Below, one piece after another: positions 11,792 to 21,077 of a stretch of DNA of 55,503 nt. The notes beneath the pieces were generated by a model that saw only the letters and a program-made list of their open reading frames with translations, searched no databases and was not told the origin of the DNA. The DNA comes from Planctomycetota bacterium (GTDB lineage: Bacteria > Planctomycetota > UBA1135 > UBA2386). Position 1 is the stretch's first letter. Each line of letters starts with the position of its first letter. Location: contig JAEUHR010000007.1 in NCBI GenBank assembly GCA_016794425.1, positions 1 to 55,503 of the forward strand, given 5' to 3'. The translations under genes and the position numbers were made by a program.

Positions 11792-14008
11792 TCAGCGGAT
11801 CGTGAACTCGAACAGGTCGCTCAGCGACAGCCAGCCGAGGCACGAACCGATACCGAGGCCGAAGCCCTGCAGACCGAACGTCAGGCCGACCAGTTCGGGA
11901 TCCGGCGGGATCGTCAGCCAGAACACGGGCTGGCCCGCCTCGAGCAGGATCGGCGCGTCGAGCCGCACGCCGAGCGTGCAGCCGCCGCACACCGGCGCCG
12001 GCGTCGGCAACAGTGGGGCCATGACGAAGCCGGGCAGATTCGACGAACCCATGACCAGTCCGACCTGGATCGTCTGGCCGAGCAGCGGTGCGCCGAGCCA
12101 CTGCGCGGACATGCCGTCGCAGCCGTACGGGCGCTGCACGAGCTGCCAGCCGGGGCCGTGGCCGCGGTAGCGCGCGAGCAGCGCTTCGGTCGGGTTGTAG
12201 GTCATGTCGACATAGGCCGCCGCGTAGTCGGTGGGGCCGCCGCCGCTGGCGCGGCTCGAGGCGAGCCGCACGAAGGCCGGGCGGCCGGGCAGCTCGACCG
12301 GCGCTTCGTGTTCGACCAGCGTGTCCTGCGGCCCGAGCGCCAGCGTGCCGATGCCGGTCGTCAGGTTGCCACCGGGGATCGACGCGGTCACGGCGAAGCG
12401 GATGCCGTCGGATTCGACGCACACGTTGCCGGACCCGTAGCCGAACGTCTGCGTCAAGTCGAACGGGCCCGCGGCCACCGGGTTGCCGAGCGTCGGATCG
12501 AACGTCCACAGCAGCGCCTGTGCCGACGCCGGCGCCTGCCGCTGGAACGCCACCAGGAAGTGCGTGCGGCCCTGGTCGCCGGCGAGCGGCGAACTGATCG
12601 TCGGCGCTCCGTCCTGCTCCGGCCCGGCGAGCCAGTGGCTGCTGCCGATGCCGCTGTCGAGGCCGATGCGGCCGATCAGCACGTCGCGTTCGCCGGTCGT
12701 GAGGTCGACGACCGCCATCGCGTAGCCCCAGCCGGGTGCCACGACCTGGCCGCGGCCGTTGCCGTTGCTGACCACGGGCATCGTCAGGTCCTTGCCGGGT
12801 GCGGAGACCAGCTGGCTCATGCCGGGCTGGCCGCTGCTGTCGACGAGCCGCACGCGCAGCGCGCTGCCGCCGGTCGACTGCTGCTGCCAGACGACGCACC
12901 AGTCGCGCGGGCCGGTCGCGAACTCGGGGTCGCCACCGACGTCGGGCAGGAAGTGGTCGAACGGCCCGTGCGCGACCGGGTCGCTGATCAGGAACTCCGG
13001 CGACAGCGACGCGCCGCCGCCGGCGTCGCGCGTGCGGCCCCAGATCTGCGATCGGTTGCCGTACAGCCCGGCCTTGCGCGCTTCACAGACGACCAGGAAG
13101 CGATCGGCGGCGTTGACGTTCGCGACCGCGGGGTGCAGCCAGGCATCGGTCGACAAGTCGACCACCGTGGCGCTGCCGGGGATCGGTGCGCCCGCCACGT
13201 CGAAGCGCTCGCCGAACACGTCGCAGTCGATGGTCGAGTACCAGTTCTCCCAGACCACGAACCACTGCTGGGTCGCCACGTCGAACGCGGCGTCGGGGTG
13301 GAACTCGGGGCGGCCCGGCGTGCCGGCCGACAGGGTGTAGGTGCCGATCACGGGGTCGATCACGACCGGCCCCGGACCACGCAGCGCCGCTGGCACCGTG
13401 AAGCGCAGGTGCGTGCCGGTCCAGGCCGTGTCGATCGGCAGACGCGCTTCGCCGCGCACCAGGAATGCCGCGCCGTACGCCACGTGGCCGAACTCGTTCG
13501 CGAACTGCAGGCCCGGCTGCGCCGGGTCCTCGCGCAGTTCGGTCGTCAGCGCGACTTCGACCACTACGTCGCCCGGCAGGTGCGTGTCGACGACGAACGA
13601 CTGCTCGACCGACTCGACCCCGAGGTCGTAGCGCTCGCGCAGTGGGCCGCGGTCCAGCGTGATGGTGTCGCCCTCGCGGGTGACCCGTGCGGCCGGTGCG
13701 GAGGGCACGGTCTGGCCGCCGACCGTCGCCCGCAGGTCGTGGAAGCGGACCGGGTAGTTGCGCGGCGCGGCGCTGCCGAAGAACGGCACGTAGGTGAATC
13801 CGTCGGCGGCGAACGCGGCCTTCCAGGTGCGGCCACCGGCCCATGCAGTGCCGCTGCCGGGGTCGTCGTGCCGCACGCACGACCAGAGCCGGTCGGCGCG
13901 GTCGCCGAGGTCGGGGCGGGCCGGAGGCGAGGCGGTGGGCGATTGTGCCGCGGCGCCGCGGCCGAGCGCAGCGATGCACAGGAACAGGATCGGCGTCAGG
14001 TGTCTCAT
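11792..14008 (-). CDS. Large secreted protein of unknown function
   Basis: 738 residues starting with a clear signal peptide (M-R-H-L-T-P-I-L-F-L-C-I-A-A-L, cleavage likely after the A-A-A-Q-S region). The middle contains repeated Q-Q-W-F-V-V-W-E-N and D-R-F-L-V-V-C-E-A and D-W-C-V-V-W-Q-Q type blades with Asp/Gly loops, suggesting a beta-propeller. The C-terminal 90 residues, including L-G-V-R-L-D-A-P-I-L-L and a final G-W-L-S-L-S-D-L-F-E-F, form a sandwich-like cap seen on many secreted proteins of some planctomycetes. I cannot assign an activity. It is convergent with the kinase gene (12 bases between stops) and divergent from the FG-GAP protein (119 bases). Confidence 0.85.
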   Translation of the reverse strand: MRHLTPILFLCIAALGRGAAAQSPTASPPARPDLGDRADRLWSCVRHDDPGSGTAWAGGRTWKAAFAADGFTYVPFFGSAAPRNYPVRFHDLRATVGGQTVPSAPAARVTREGDTITLDRGPLRERYDLGVESVEQSFVVDTHLPGDVVVEVALTTELREDPAQPGLQFANEFGHVAYGAAFLVRGEARLPIDTAWTGTHLRFTVPAALRGPGPVVIDPVIGTYTLSAGTPGRPEFHPDAAFDVATQQWFVVWENWYSTIDCDVFGERFDVAGAPIPGSATVVDLSTDAWLHPAVANVNAADRFLVVCEARKAGLYGNRSQIWGRTRDAGGGASLSPEFLISDPVAHGPFDHFLPDVGGDPEFATGPRDWCVVWQQQSTGGSALRVRLVDSSGQPGMSQLVSAPGKDLTMPVVSNGNGRGQVVAPGWGYAMAVVDLTTGERDVLIGRIGLDSGIGSSHWLAGPEQDGAPTISSPLAGDQGRTHFLVAFQRQAPASAQALLWTFDPTLGNPVAAGPFDLTQTFGYGSGNVCVESDGIRFAVTASIPGGNLTTGIGTLALGPQDTLVEHEAPVELPGRPAFVRLASSRASGGGPTDYAAAYVDMTYNPTEALLARYRGHGPGWQLVQRPYGCDGMSAQWLGAPLLGQTIQVGLVMGSSNLPGFVMAPLLPTPAPVCGGCTLGVRLDAPILLEAGQPVFWLTIPPDPELVGLTFGLQGFGLGIGSCLGWLSLSDLFEFTIR

Positions 14009-14127
14009 GACGCCGACAAGCGGTCGCCGCCGCGCCGTGACGGGCGATCCGGCGGGGCTACGCCGCGGCGGGGAACTGCAGTAGCCTGCCGCAGCGCCCT
14101 GGCCGTCTCCCGCTCGTCGCTCCAGCC

Positions 14128-15564
14128 ATGCAGCCGAACTCGCTGTCTTCCGTCCTGTTCACCGTTCTCGCCGCGCCGGTGTTCGCACAGGGGCTCGTCG
14201 TCGGTCCGGCGTGGCCGCCGACGGGGCTCGCGTGCGGCGACGTCAATGCCGACGGCCGTGACGACGCCACGGTCTTCGACGCCGCAGCGAGTCTGTTCCG
14301 GGTGATCGATTCGGCCACCGGCACCTTCCTGCCGCACCTGCAGCGCGCGGGCGGTGGCGCCTACGTCGGCGTCGGCGACTACGACGGCGACGGTGCCGAC
14401 GACCTCGCACACCGCGAAGCCGCTTCGGTCACGGTGGTGTCCGGGCGCACGGGTGCCACGCTGGCGACGCTGGCGGCGACGTTCGTGCGCGTCGGTGGTG
14501 CCGACGTCGACGGCGACGGGCTGGCGGACCTGCTGCTCGAGGAGCCCGCGCCGACGATCGCCGGGATCCAGGCCTACATGTGGGTCGTGTCGACCCGCAC
14601 GGGGGCCGTGTTGTGGCAGTTCAGCCTCGGCGGCCCGTTGTCCGGCGGTGTCAGCGGCGGCCTCGCGGCGATCGGCGACGAGAACGGCGACGGCCTCGAG
14701 GACTGCACCTTCGGGTCGACGGTCAGCGTGCCGATCTCGTACCAGACGACGTGCATCGTGCGGGGGCCGGCATCCCTGGTGTTCGGCGACGTCTGGCGGC
14801 CGCTCGGCGACCTCGATGGCGACGGCAGGGTCGATGCCATCACCGCGTCGACGTTCGGGTTCGGCGGCTGGCGGCTGGTGGCCGGCGGCTCCGGTGCGAC
14901 GCTGGCGTCGCCGGGCTGGATCGCACCGACGGTGCGCCGCCTCGACGACGTCGACGGTGACGGGCGCGCCGACTTCTATGTGATCGATCCGTTCACCGGT
15001 CTGTCGCCGCGCGTGCTGTCGGGCGCGACGCTGCTGCCGCTGCCCGGCTTCGTGCCGCCGGTGCTGCCCGAGTCCCCGTTCGGCGTCGGCGACCGCGACG
15101 GCGACGGCCGGCAGGACCTCGTCGCCGCGGGCGTCGAACAGCGCTGGGTCGACGCGGCGCTGCCGACCACGAGCCGCATGGTGCGCCGCGGCATCCCGGG
15201 CACGACCCACGACGGCCGGCGGCCGAAGGTCGTCGCGCGCGGCCACGCCGGCCTCGGCAACCGCGTGTTCCTCGACGTGCGCGGGGCGCTGCCGAACGGC
15301 GCCGCGCTGCTGGTGTTCGGCGCGGCGGCCGACGTGGACCTCGGGCCGTTCGGCGCGCCGGGCAGCCGCAGCTACACCACGCTCGACAGCGCGCTGCTGC
15401 TGGGCGCGAACGCGTTCGGTGTCGCGTCGTACCAGGTGCTGATGCCGGTCGCGCCGAGCCTGCTCGGCGCACAGCTCAGCGTGCAGGCGGCGGCGATCGA
15501 CGGGCTCGCCAACGCGCTCGGGCTGGTTGCGTCGAACGCGATCGACGTGACCACCAGCAACTGA
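14128..15564 (+). CDS. Secreted FG-GAP/VCBS repeat protein
   Basis: 478 residues with a signal peptide (L-F-T-V-L-A-A-P-V-F-A-Q). At least seven D-x-D/N-G-D/N-G-x-x-D calcium-binding loops recur every 45-60 residues: DVNADGRDD, DYDGDGADD, DVDGDGLAD, DENGDGLED, DLDGDGRVD, DVDGDGRAD and DRDGDGRQD. Seven such blades make a closed integrin-like beta-propeller. The final 100 residues form a separate beta domain similar in style to the cap on the neighbouring secreted protein. Role probably extracellular adhesion or ligand binding, calcium-stabilised; no enzyme motif is visible. Divergent from the 738-residue secreted gene. Confidence 0.9.
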   Translation: MQPNSLSSVLFTVLAAPVFAQGLVVGPAWPPTGLACGDVNADGRDDATVFDAAASLFRVIDSATGTFLPHLQRAGGGAYVGVGDYDGDGADDLAHREAASVTVVSGRTGATLATLAATFVRVGGADVDGDGLADLLLEEPAPTIAGIQAYMWVVSTRTGAVLWQFSLGGPLSGGVSGGLAAIGDENGDGLEDCTFGSTVSVPISYQTTCIVRGPASLVFGDVWRPLGDLDGDGRVDAITASTFGFGGWRLVAGGSGATLASPGWIAPTVRRLDDVDGDGRADFYVIDPFTGLSPRVLSGATLLPLPGFVPPVLPESPFGVGDRDGDGRQDLVAAGVEQRWVDAALPTTSRMVRRGIPGTTHDGRRPKVVARGHAGLGNRVFLDVRGALPNGAALLVFGAAADVDLGPFGAPGSRSYTTLDSALLLGANAFGVASYQVLMPVAPSLLGAQLSVQAAAIDGLANALGLVASNAIDVTTSN

Positions 15565-15576
15565 GGGGCGGCACCT

Positions 15577-16689
15577 TCAGCGCGCTGGCGCCAGCGCTTC
15601 GGCCAGCTGCTCGGCCCGCACCGCGGCCGAGTGCAGGTCCGAGCACAGATCGTCGGCGTCGAAGTCCAGCAGCACGCCGGCGTGCTGCAGGTTGGCGATC
15701 TGCTGCTTGCCGACGCCGGCCAGCACCAGCTCGCGGCCCTCTTCGCGCAGGTGCAGCATCAGCGCGCGCAGCTCGAGCGCCGACCGTTCGCCGAACTCCG
15801 GCAGGTTGCCGAGGTCGAGCACGACGATGCGCACGTGCGGGTCGATCGCCGAGGCCCACGTGGTCAGGTCCGGCAGGCGCATGCGGCCGCGGTCGGCCGG
15901 CGGTTCGGCGTGGTAGATCGCGATGATCGGCGCGCCGTCGTGGCTGCCCTCGCGCAGCTCGACCGCGGCGATCGGCACCAGGATGTCCTGCAGCGTCAGG
16001 AAGAACAGGAACAGCACCGCCGGCACCATCGACCACGCCTGCACGTAGCCGAACGCGAACGTGCCGAGCGCCGCGCCGAGGCCGAAGCTGGCCGGGATCG
16101 TCAGCAGCAGCAGCGCGCGCCAGCGTTCCTGGGCCGCGCGGCGCTCGTCGAGCCGCCGCTTCCAGCCGAGCAGCCGGAACACGAGCTTCGACGTCTCGAG
16201 GCCGAGGTCGGTGATCACGCCGGTCACGTGCGTGGTGCGGATCACGCCGCCGCTGATGCGCGTGATGGTCGCGTTCTGCAGGCCCATCGCGTACGCCGGC
16301 AGGTAGGTCAGCCAGACCTGGGCGCCGTCGCCGATCTGGCCGATCGCCTGCCAGTCGACCAGCAGCGCGAACACGCCGAGGGTCACGGCTTCGACCATCA
16401 TCGGCAGCACGTAGATCGACTCGAAGCGCCGCAGGCGGCCGAACTCGGTCAGCACGCCGGAGCTGAACGCGCCGAGCAGGAACACGCCGATCAGGCCGAG
16501 CAGGTAGACCGCGTGCGGGTAGCGGCCGTCGACGAGTTCGACGCCGACGTGCGACACGGCGCCGGTCATGTGCGACGTGACCTGGTCGCAGGTCAGCACG
16601 GTCAGCGCGTTCGTGTAGCCGGCGACCCAGGACAGCGAGATCGCGAGTCGGGCCTGCTGCTGGAACGAGTGGGCTTGGGCGCGGAACAT
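15577..16689 (-). CDS. DUF1275 (YoaK-like) membrane protein fused to a STAS-like domain
   Basis: 370 residues. The first 240 carry six hydrophobic segments and the family landmarks G-Y-T-N-A-L near the first helix, T-S-H-M-T-G-A-V, and G-L-Q-N-A-T-I-T-R-I-S-G-G-V-I-R-T-T-H-V-T-G of DUF1275/YoaK. The last 110 residues (from about 250) have the alternating beta/alpha pattern of a STAS domain, with R-I-V-V-L-D-L-G-N-L-P-E-F followed by L-V-L-A-G-V, as in SulP transporters and anti-anti-sigma factors. The usual STAS phospho-Ser is not obvious at the D-L-G-N-L turn. DUF1275 proteins are normally about 220-250 residues without this tail. Cytoplasmic STAS control of a membrane permease is inferred. 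A perfect 16-bp palindrome (15582-15597) lies at its 3' end. Confidence 0.82.
   Translation of the reverse strand: MFRAQAHSFQQQARLAISLSWVAGYTNALTVLTCDQVTSHMTGAVSHVGVELVDGRYPHAVYLLGLIGVFLLGAFSSGVLTEFGRLRRFESIYVLPMMVEAVTLGVFALLVDWQAIGQIGDGAQVWLTYLPAYAMGLQNATITRISGGVIRTTHVTGVITDLGLETSKLVFRLLGWKRRLDERRAAQERWRALLLLTIPASFGLGAALGTFAFGYVQAWSMVPAVLFLFFLTLQDILVPIAAVELREGSHDGAPIIAIYHAEPPADRGRMRLPDLTTWASAIDPHVRIVVLDLGNLPEFGERSALELRALMLHLREEGRELVLAGVGKQQIANLQHAGVLLDFDADDLCSDLHSAAVRAEQLAEALAPAR
15582..15597. terminator. Perfect 16-bp palindrome at a convergent gene end
   Basis: GCGCTGGCGCCAGCGC is a perfect palindrome inside the last codons of the DUF1275-STAS gene, 18 bases beyond the stop of the convergent FG-GAP gene. 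As RNA it forms a 6-bp stem with a GCGC loop on either strand. No U tract follows, so a bidirectional intrinsic terminator is only a possibility; coding constraint alone could also produce it. Confidence 0.3.
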
Positions 16690-16801
16690 GCTGCGGGCGA
16701 ACGGCGCAGGCTATCGTCGGCGCGGCGCGACTTCCTGTTCGGCAATCGGCCCGGTGGCGCCGTAGCCTGGCGCTCGTCGTCGCTCTGCACGGAGTCACCT
16801 C

Positions 16802-17770
16802 ATGACCCTCATCTGGCGCGTCGGGATCGGACTGGTGGGTGGTCTCGCGGCGGCCGCGTGCTCGGCGCCGGCCGAACCAGCCGGTGCCGCAGCCTGGGAG
16901 CAGCTGACTGCGGCAGCCGCGTTCCCCGAGAGCTACAACTTCCCGGTGCACGTCGCGGCGGACGGTCGGTTCGTCGCGCTGCACTCGGCGGGTACCTGGA
17001 CGTCGCGCGATGGCGCGACGTGGGAGCAGTCAGGTCTGCCGCCCCGCGACACGAACACGGCCTACCTCCAGGTGCTGCAGCACGAAGGCGCGACGTGGGC
17101 GTTGGGGCGGCACTCTGGAGACTACCAGGGCTTCACGATCGATCCGGTGATCCGGCGGACGAAGGACCACGAGCGCTGGGAGGAGGTCGGCCGCTCGGCA
17201 ACCCTGCCGCCGGTGATCTTCTACGGGGCAACGAGTTTCGCCGGGTCGATCTGGATCGTCGGCGGTTACTGCGCGGGACAGGAAGTGGCGGCGGTGTGGC
17301 GGTCGGCGAACGGGCTGGACTGGACGCGCGTCGTGGCGACGGCGCCGTGGAGCGCGCGCGCGAACCCGGAGGTGCTGGTGTTCCGGCACCGTCTCTGGCT
17401 CATCGGCGGTGGCGTGATCGACGGCCCGAACGCGAATGACGTCTGGTCGAGCGACGATGGGGTCGCATGGCGCCGCGAAGCCGAGGCGATCGCGCCCGAG
17501 CCGCCCGTCGGTTTCACGGCGGTCGTGTTCGACGATCGGATCTGGTTGCTCGGTGCCAACCGCTCTGGCGGATTCACCAGCGAACTGCTGACGTCCGACG
17601 ACGGACGCCGGTTCCGGGCCGGCCGTGCACCCTGGTCACCTCGCGGCGGTGTCGCCGCCTGGAGCCACGGTACCTCGCTCTACGTCACTGGTGGCAAGTT
17701 CTCCGTCGAGCACGACGGCGAGCACGTGTTCACCTACAGCAACGACGTCTGGCGCATGCGCTCCCGCTGA
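16802..17770 (+). CDS. Asp-box (BNR-like) beta-propeller lipoprotein
   Basis: 322 residues starting with a lipoprotein signal (G-L-V-G-G-L-A-A-A-A-C, Cys20). Four or more Asp-box-type motifs S-x-D/N-G-x-x-W recur: SRDGATW, SANGLDW, SSDDGVAW and TSDDGRRF. Each follows a hydrophobic strand such as W-L-I-G-G-G, giving a sialidase/kelch-like propeller. No catalytic Arg triad or Tyr/Glu pair of a true sialidase is apparent, so binding or structural use is more likely. ATG 16802 has GGAG 8 bases upstream. A lower GC content than its neighbours at some third positions suggests a different recent history, but this is a weak signal. Confidence 0.8.
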   Translation: MTLIWRVGIGLVGGLAAAACSAPAEPAGAAAWEQLTAAAAFPESYNFPVHVAADGRFVALHSAGTWTSRDGATWEQSGLPPRDTNTAYLQVLQHEGATWALGRHSGDYQGFTIDPVIRRTKDHERWEEVGRSATLPPVIFYGATSFAGSIWIVGGYCAGQEVAAVWRSANGLDWTRVVATAPWSARANPEVLVFRHRLWLIGGGVIDGPNANDVWSSDDGVAWRREAEAIAPEPPVGFTAVVFDDRIWLLGANRSGGFTSELLTSDDGRRFRAGRAPWSPRGGVAAWSHGTSLYVTGGKFSVEHDGEHVFTYSNDVWRMRSR

Positions 17771-17866
17771 CGCTTCTGCGCGCCGGCGACGCTCCTCGGC
17801 CGTCGATCGCTCGGCTGGCGCGGCGCAGTGCAAGTGCGGTGGCCGCACCGTAGCCTCTGCGGCGCG

Positions 17867-19606
17867 ATGACTCACGCCGCGCTGCCGCACGCTGCCCGAG
17901 CACCTCGCGGTCTGGCCGCACCGTGTTCGGGGCACTGGGTGTGGTGCGCGGCCGTCGGGCCGGTGGCTTCGCTCATGGTCGACGCCTGGCTCGACGAGGC
18001 GGCGCGATTCACGTTGCTGGCGCGGTTGCTCTACCTGGCGCCGCCGGCGGCGCTGCTGCTGTGCGCCGCGACCGCGTGGTGGCGTTGGCGGGCGGTCGGT
18101 GCGCCGTGGCGCGCCGCCGCCGCGGCCTGGCCCGGCGTCGCGGTCGCGGCGGCGGTGGTGGCCGCGGTGCTGGTCGCGTCGCCGCCGGCGATGCGCATGC
18201 AGTTCGACGAGTCGAGCCTGGTCGCGGTGTCGCAGGGCATGCACGAAGCGCGCACGGCGTCGATGGCGACCGGCGCGGTGCCGTTCGAGGGCGCGGTCGT
18301 GCGGCTCGAGAACACCGTCGACAAGCGGCCGCCGCTGTTCGCGTTCTTGGTCAGCGTCGTGCACGACCTGGCCGGCGCGCGGATCGCCAACGCGTTCGTC
18401 GTCAACGCGCTGCTGCTCGGCGTCGGGTGCGTGCTGTGGTTCGTGGCCGTGCGCGCGCGCGCCGGGCTGGTCGCCGGCCTCGCGGCGCCGGTGCTGGTCG
18501 CCGCGGTGCCGATCGTCGCGGTCTGCGCGACCTCGGCCGGCTTCGAACTGCTGGCGACCGTGCTGCTGACCGCCGTCGTGCTGGCGGCGCTCGCGGCGGT
18601 GGCGAGCGGCGGCGCGCCGTCGGCGCTGGCGCTGCTGCTCGGCACCGGCGGGTTGTTCGTGCTGGCGCGCTACGAGTCGCTGCCGGTGCTGCTGCTGGTG
18701 CTCGGCCTCGTCGGCTGGCGCCTGCGGCGGCAGATCGTCTGCACGCGCGGCCTCGTCGCGACGGCCGTCGCGGTGGCGTGGATCGCGGCGCCGGTCTTGG
18801 TGTTGCTGCGCTACGCGCGCGACCCGAAGTTCTATCCCGAGGCCGGCGGCCGGCCGCTGCTCGCGTTCGAGCACCTGGCCGCGCACGTGCCGCCGTTCGT
18901 GCAGCAGTGGTTTGCGCCGGCGCTCACGAACCCGCTGCCCGGCGTGCTGGCGATCGCCGCGGGGCTCGCCTGCGCGTGGCGCCTGTGGCAGCGACGCGCG
19001 GGCTTCGGCGACCTGCTGGTGGCCGTGCCGGTCGCCGCGGCCACCGGCGCCACGCTGACCTGGTTCTACGGCGACGTGCGCGAACGCACCGCGCTGCGCC
19101 TGTTCCTGCCGGCGGCGTGCTGGACGGCGCTGGCGCCGCTGGTCGTCGTCGCCGGCGCGCGGCGCGCCGTGGCCGCGGCCGTGCTGGTTGGCGCGGTGGC
19201 GCTGGCGGGGCTGCGCCTGCACGCGGTCGCGCGCGGCGCGGCGTTCCCGCCGCTGCGAACGGCGGCGCTGGCGGCGGCGATCGAGGCTGCGGCGGCGGCG
19301 GTCGACGACGGCGTGCCCGAGCACGGCCACACGCTGTGGGTCTCGACGGCGGCGCAGCACCTGATCGTGCACGGTCGCGCGGCGTTGTCGCCGGCGTCGT
19401 TCGCGCGGCGTGCCGACGAGGTGCAGCGCCTCGCGCGCGACGGCCACGTGCGCGCCCTGTTCGTGCTGACGACCCCGCTCGATCGCGAGTTCGCCGAGGC
19501 CTACGGCGACCCGGAGGCGCTCGTGCGCGCGACCGGCGCCGAACTGCTGCGGCGCGTCGCGACCGAGGCGGGCCCGATCAGCGTGTACCGGGTGCCGCGG
19601 CGCTGA
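17867..19606 (+). CDS. Polytopic membrane protein, probable PMT/ArnT-like glycosyltransferase
   Basis: 579 residues with about ten transmembrane helices. A short first loop after the second helix pair contains M-R-M-Q-F-D-E-S-S, the acidic D-E position expected in loop EL1 of GT-C enzymes (PMT, ArnT). Further on come N-T-V-D-K-R-P-P-L-F and a Y-E-S-L-P segment as in polyprenyl-phosphate-sugar-dependent transferases. A C-terminal soluble part of about 120 residues follows. Such enzymes move a sugar from a lipid carrier to a protein, lipid or polymer on the outer face of the membrane. The acceptor is unknown and the GT83/39 assignment is tentative. The 3' end overlaps the convergent SRPBCC gene by 29 bases. 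Confidence 0.7.
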   Translation: MTHAALPHAARAPRGLAAPCSGHWVWCAAVGPVASLMVDAWLDEAARFTLLARLLYLAPPAALLLCAATAWWRWRAVGAPWRAAAAAWPGVAVAAAVVAAVLVASPPAMRMQFDESSLVAVSQGMHEARTASMATGAVPFEGAVVRLENTVDKRPPLFAFLVSVVHDLAGARIANAFVVNALLLGVGCVLWFVAVRARAGLVAGLAAPVLVAAVPIVAVCATSAGFELLATVLLTAVVLAALAAVASGGAPSALALLLGTGGLFVLARYESLPVLLLVLGLVGWRLRRQIVCTRGLVATAVAVAWIAAPVLVLLRYARDPKFYPEAGGRPLLAFEHLAAHVPPFVQQWFAPALTNPLPGVLAIAAGLACAWRLWQRRAGFGDLLVAVPVAAATGATLTWFYGDVRERTALRLFLPAACWTALAPLVVVAGARRAVAAAVLVGAVALAGLRLHAVARGAAFPPLRTAALAAAIEAAAAAVDDGVPEHGHTLWVSTAAQHLIVHGRAALSPASFARRADEVQRLARDGHVRALFVLTTPLDREFAEAYGDPEALVRATGAELLRRVATEAGPISVYRVPRR

Positions 19607-20111
19607 CCGGCAGCGCGGCCGGACCTTCGCTCCACTCGAGCGCGGCCGACGACGGGTCGGCGTCGAACAGTTCGGCCATCACGCGGGCGCGGAAGCGGAA
19701 GATGCGGTCGACGTCGCGACGCACGAACAGTGCCATCACCAGCGGCGCCAGCGGGCCGCCCTTGGGCCGCAGCAGCACTTCGTCGCCGAGCACCGTGCCG
19801 CCGTCGCTGGGCGTGAACGTGTGCGTATGGTGCCACAGCGTGTAGGGGCCGCTCAGCTGTTCGTCGACGAACGCGTGCGGCGGTTCCCAGCGCGCGATGC
19901 GCGTGCGCCAGCGCAGCGGCAGCCCACGCACACCGATGCGGTAGTCGATCAACGTGCCTTCCTGCATCGCGATCGGCAGTGGCGTCAGGATGCGGAACGA
20001 CAGCCACGCCGGCGTCAGGCGCTCGAGGTTCTCCGCGGCGGCGAAGAACGGGAACACCTGTGCCGGCGGCCGAGGCACCCACATCGAAGCGCGCAGTCGC
20101 CACGTCTTCAC
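19578..20111 (-). CDS. SRPBCC-fold protein
   Basis: A 177-residue protein. It has the START/SRPBCC pattern: an initial strand, P-A-Q-V-F-P-F-F-A-A-A-E-N-L-E-R-L-T-P as the first helix pair, a seven-strand sheet with W-R-T-R-I-A-R-W-E-P-P-H-A-F-V-D-E, H-T-H-T-F, G-T-V-L-G-D-E-V, and a long C-terminal helix (D-R-I-F-R-F-R-A-R). These helix-grip proteins bind hydrophobic ligands; this subgroup is often labelled as a ligand-binding or cell-division-inhibitor homologue without proof. Convergent overlap with the membrane transferase gene means that both transcripts read through each other's ends. Confidence 0.82.
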   Translation of the reverse strand: MKTWRLRASMWVPRPPAQVFPFFAAAENLERLTPAWLSFRILTPLPIAMQEGTLIDYRIGVRGLPLRWRTRIARWEPPHAFVDEQLSGPYTLWHHTHTFTPSDGGTVLGDEVLLRPKGGPLAPLVMALFVRRDVDRIFRFRARVMAELFDADPSSAALEWSEGPAALPVSAAAPGTR

Positions 20112-20136
20112 GCGGCGGCGTTCGCGCGGCCGGGCA

Positions 20137-20153
20137 GGGCGGATGCACCGCCC
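20137..20153 (-). terminator. GC hairpin following the outer-membrane-type gene
   Basis: GGGCGG ATGCA CCGCCC forms a 6-bp GC-only stem with a 5-nt loop, starting 10 bases after the stop codon of the 20163-21077 gene and lying upstream of the SRPBCC gene on the same strand. There is no T tract on either side, so it could attenuate or stabilise a transcript end rather than terminate by itself. Confidence 0.3.
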
Positions 20154-20162
20154 CGGCCGGTC

Positions 20163-21077
20163 TCAGAGTCGGACGATGAAGTCGACCGTGATACGGGTGT
20201 CCATGATGTCGTCGTCCGGGTCCGTCAGCGCGAACTCGTAGCAGGCGCCGAACTCGAACTTCTTGTCGATCTCGACGCGGGCGCCGACGCCCGCCCAGCA
20301 GACGAAGTCCTCGGCCGGCGTCGACCCGAGGTTCGTGTAGTCGAGGCCGCCGACGTTCAGCGCCGAGGCGCCGTCGTCGAGGTAGTGCACGCCGTGCAGC
20401 TCGAACAGCGGCGCCACGACCGCCCGCTGACCGGGGTTGACGTCGTAGTCGACGTGCAGGTCCCAGTGGCCGACCGTGTTGCCTTCGTCGCCGTCCATCG
20501 GCACGCGCAGCGTCAGGTTGGCCAGCAGGTGCAGGTCGTCGTAGCCCTTGCCGAGGCTCACGAACGGGCTCAACTCGTCCGCGCCGCCCTGCAGGATGCC
20601 GCGGTGGCCGTTCTCGGCCATGTAGCGGATGCCGGGCGTCACGACGTACTGCTTCTCCTTGTCGGCGTGCAGCACGTACTTGAAGCCGCCGGCGATGTCG
20701 TTCCAGCCCTCGTCCTCGATGATGCCGGAGTCGAGTTCGGAGTAGCCGTCCTTCGTGGCGATGAACGCCAGGCGATCGGTGATCGCCAGCCGCGCTTGCA
20801 GCGCATAGATGGTCACGTCACCGCCCTGCAGCGTCGACTGATCGGAGAAGTCGTGCTTCAGGTAGAGCAGGCGCAGGCCCGAGTCGTTGAACGGCGACTC
20901 GAAGTAGATCGGCTGGCCGAGCGGCTCGTGGAAGTTCTCGAAGCCGCGCAGGCCGGTCAGGAAGCCGTTGTCGTTGCCGGCCGGAGCCTGGCCATCCTGG
21001 GCCAGCGCCGGCGCGAGCAGCAGCGAGCCTGCCGCGAACGTCGAGAGGAACGGGGAGCGGAACGGATGGGTGGCCAT
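20163..21077 (-). CDS. Secreted/outer-membrane beta-barrel-like protein
   Basis: 304 residues from ATG 21077, chosen because it places a clean signal peptide (F-L-S-T-F-A-A-G-S-L-L-L-A-P-A-L-A-Q) at the N-terminus. The longer upstream frame is Pro/Arg-rich noise. The mature protein alternates short amphipathic strands with Asp/Gly turns (L-R-L-L-Y-L-K-H-D-F, A-R-L-A-I-T-D-R-L-A-F-I-A-T-K-D-G, H-W-D-L-H-V-D-Y-D-V) and ends with R-I-T-V-D-F-I-V-R-L, a C-terminal hydrophobic strand typical of barrel proteins. Function unknown; resembles transporter-like channel or MetA-pathway outer-membrane families by style only. Confidence 0.8.
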   Translation of the reverse strand: MATHPFRSPFLSTFAAGSLLLAPALAQDGQAPAGNDNGFLTGLRGFENFHEPLGQPIYFESPFNDSGLRLLYLKHDFSDQSTLQGGDVTIYALQARLAITDRLAFIATKDGYSELDSGIIEDEGWNDIAGGFKYVLHADKEKQYVVTPGIRYMAENGHRGILQGGADELSPFVSLGKGYDDLHLLANLTLRVPMDGDEGNTVGHWDLHVDYDVNPGQRAVVAPLFELHGVHYLDDGASALNVGGLDYTNLGSTPAEDFVCWAGVGARVEIDKKFEFGACYEFALTDPDDDIMDTRITVDFIVRL

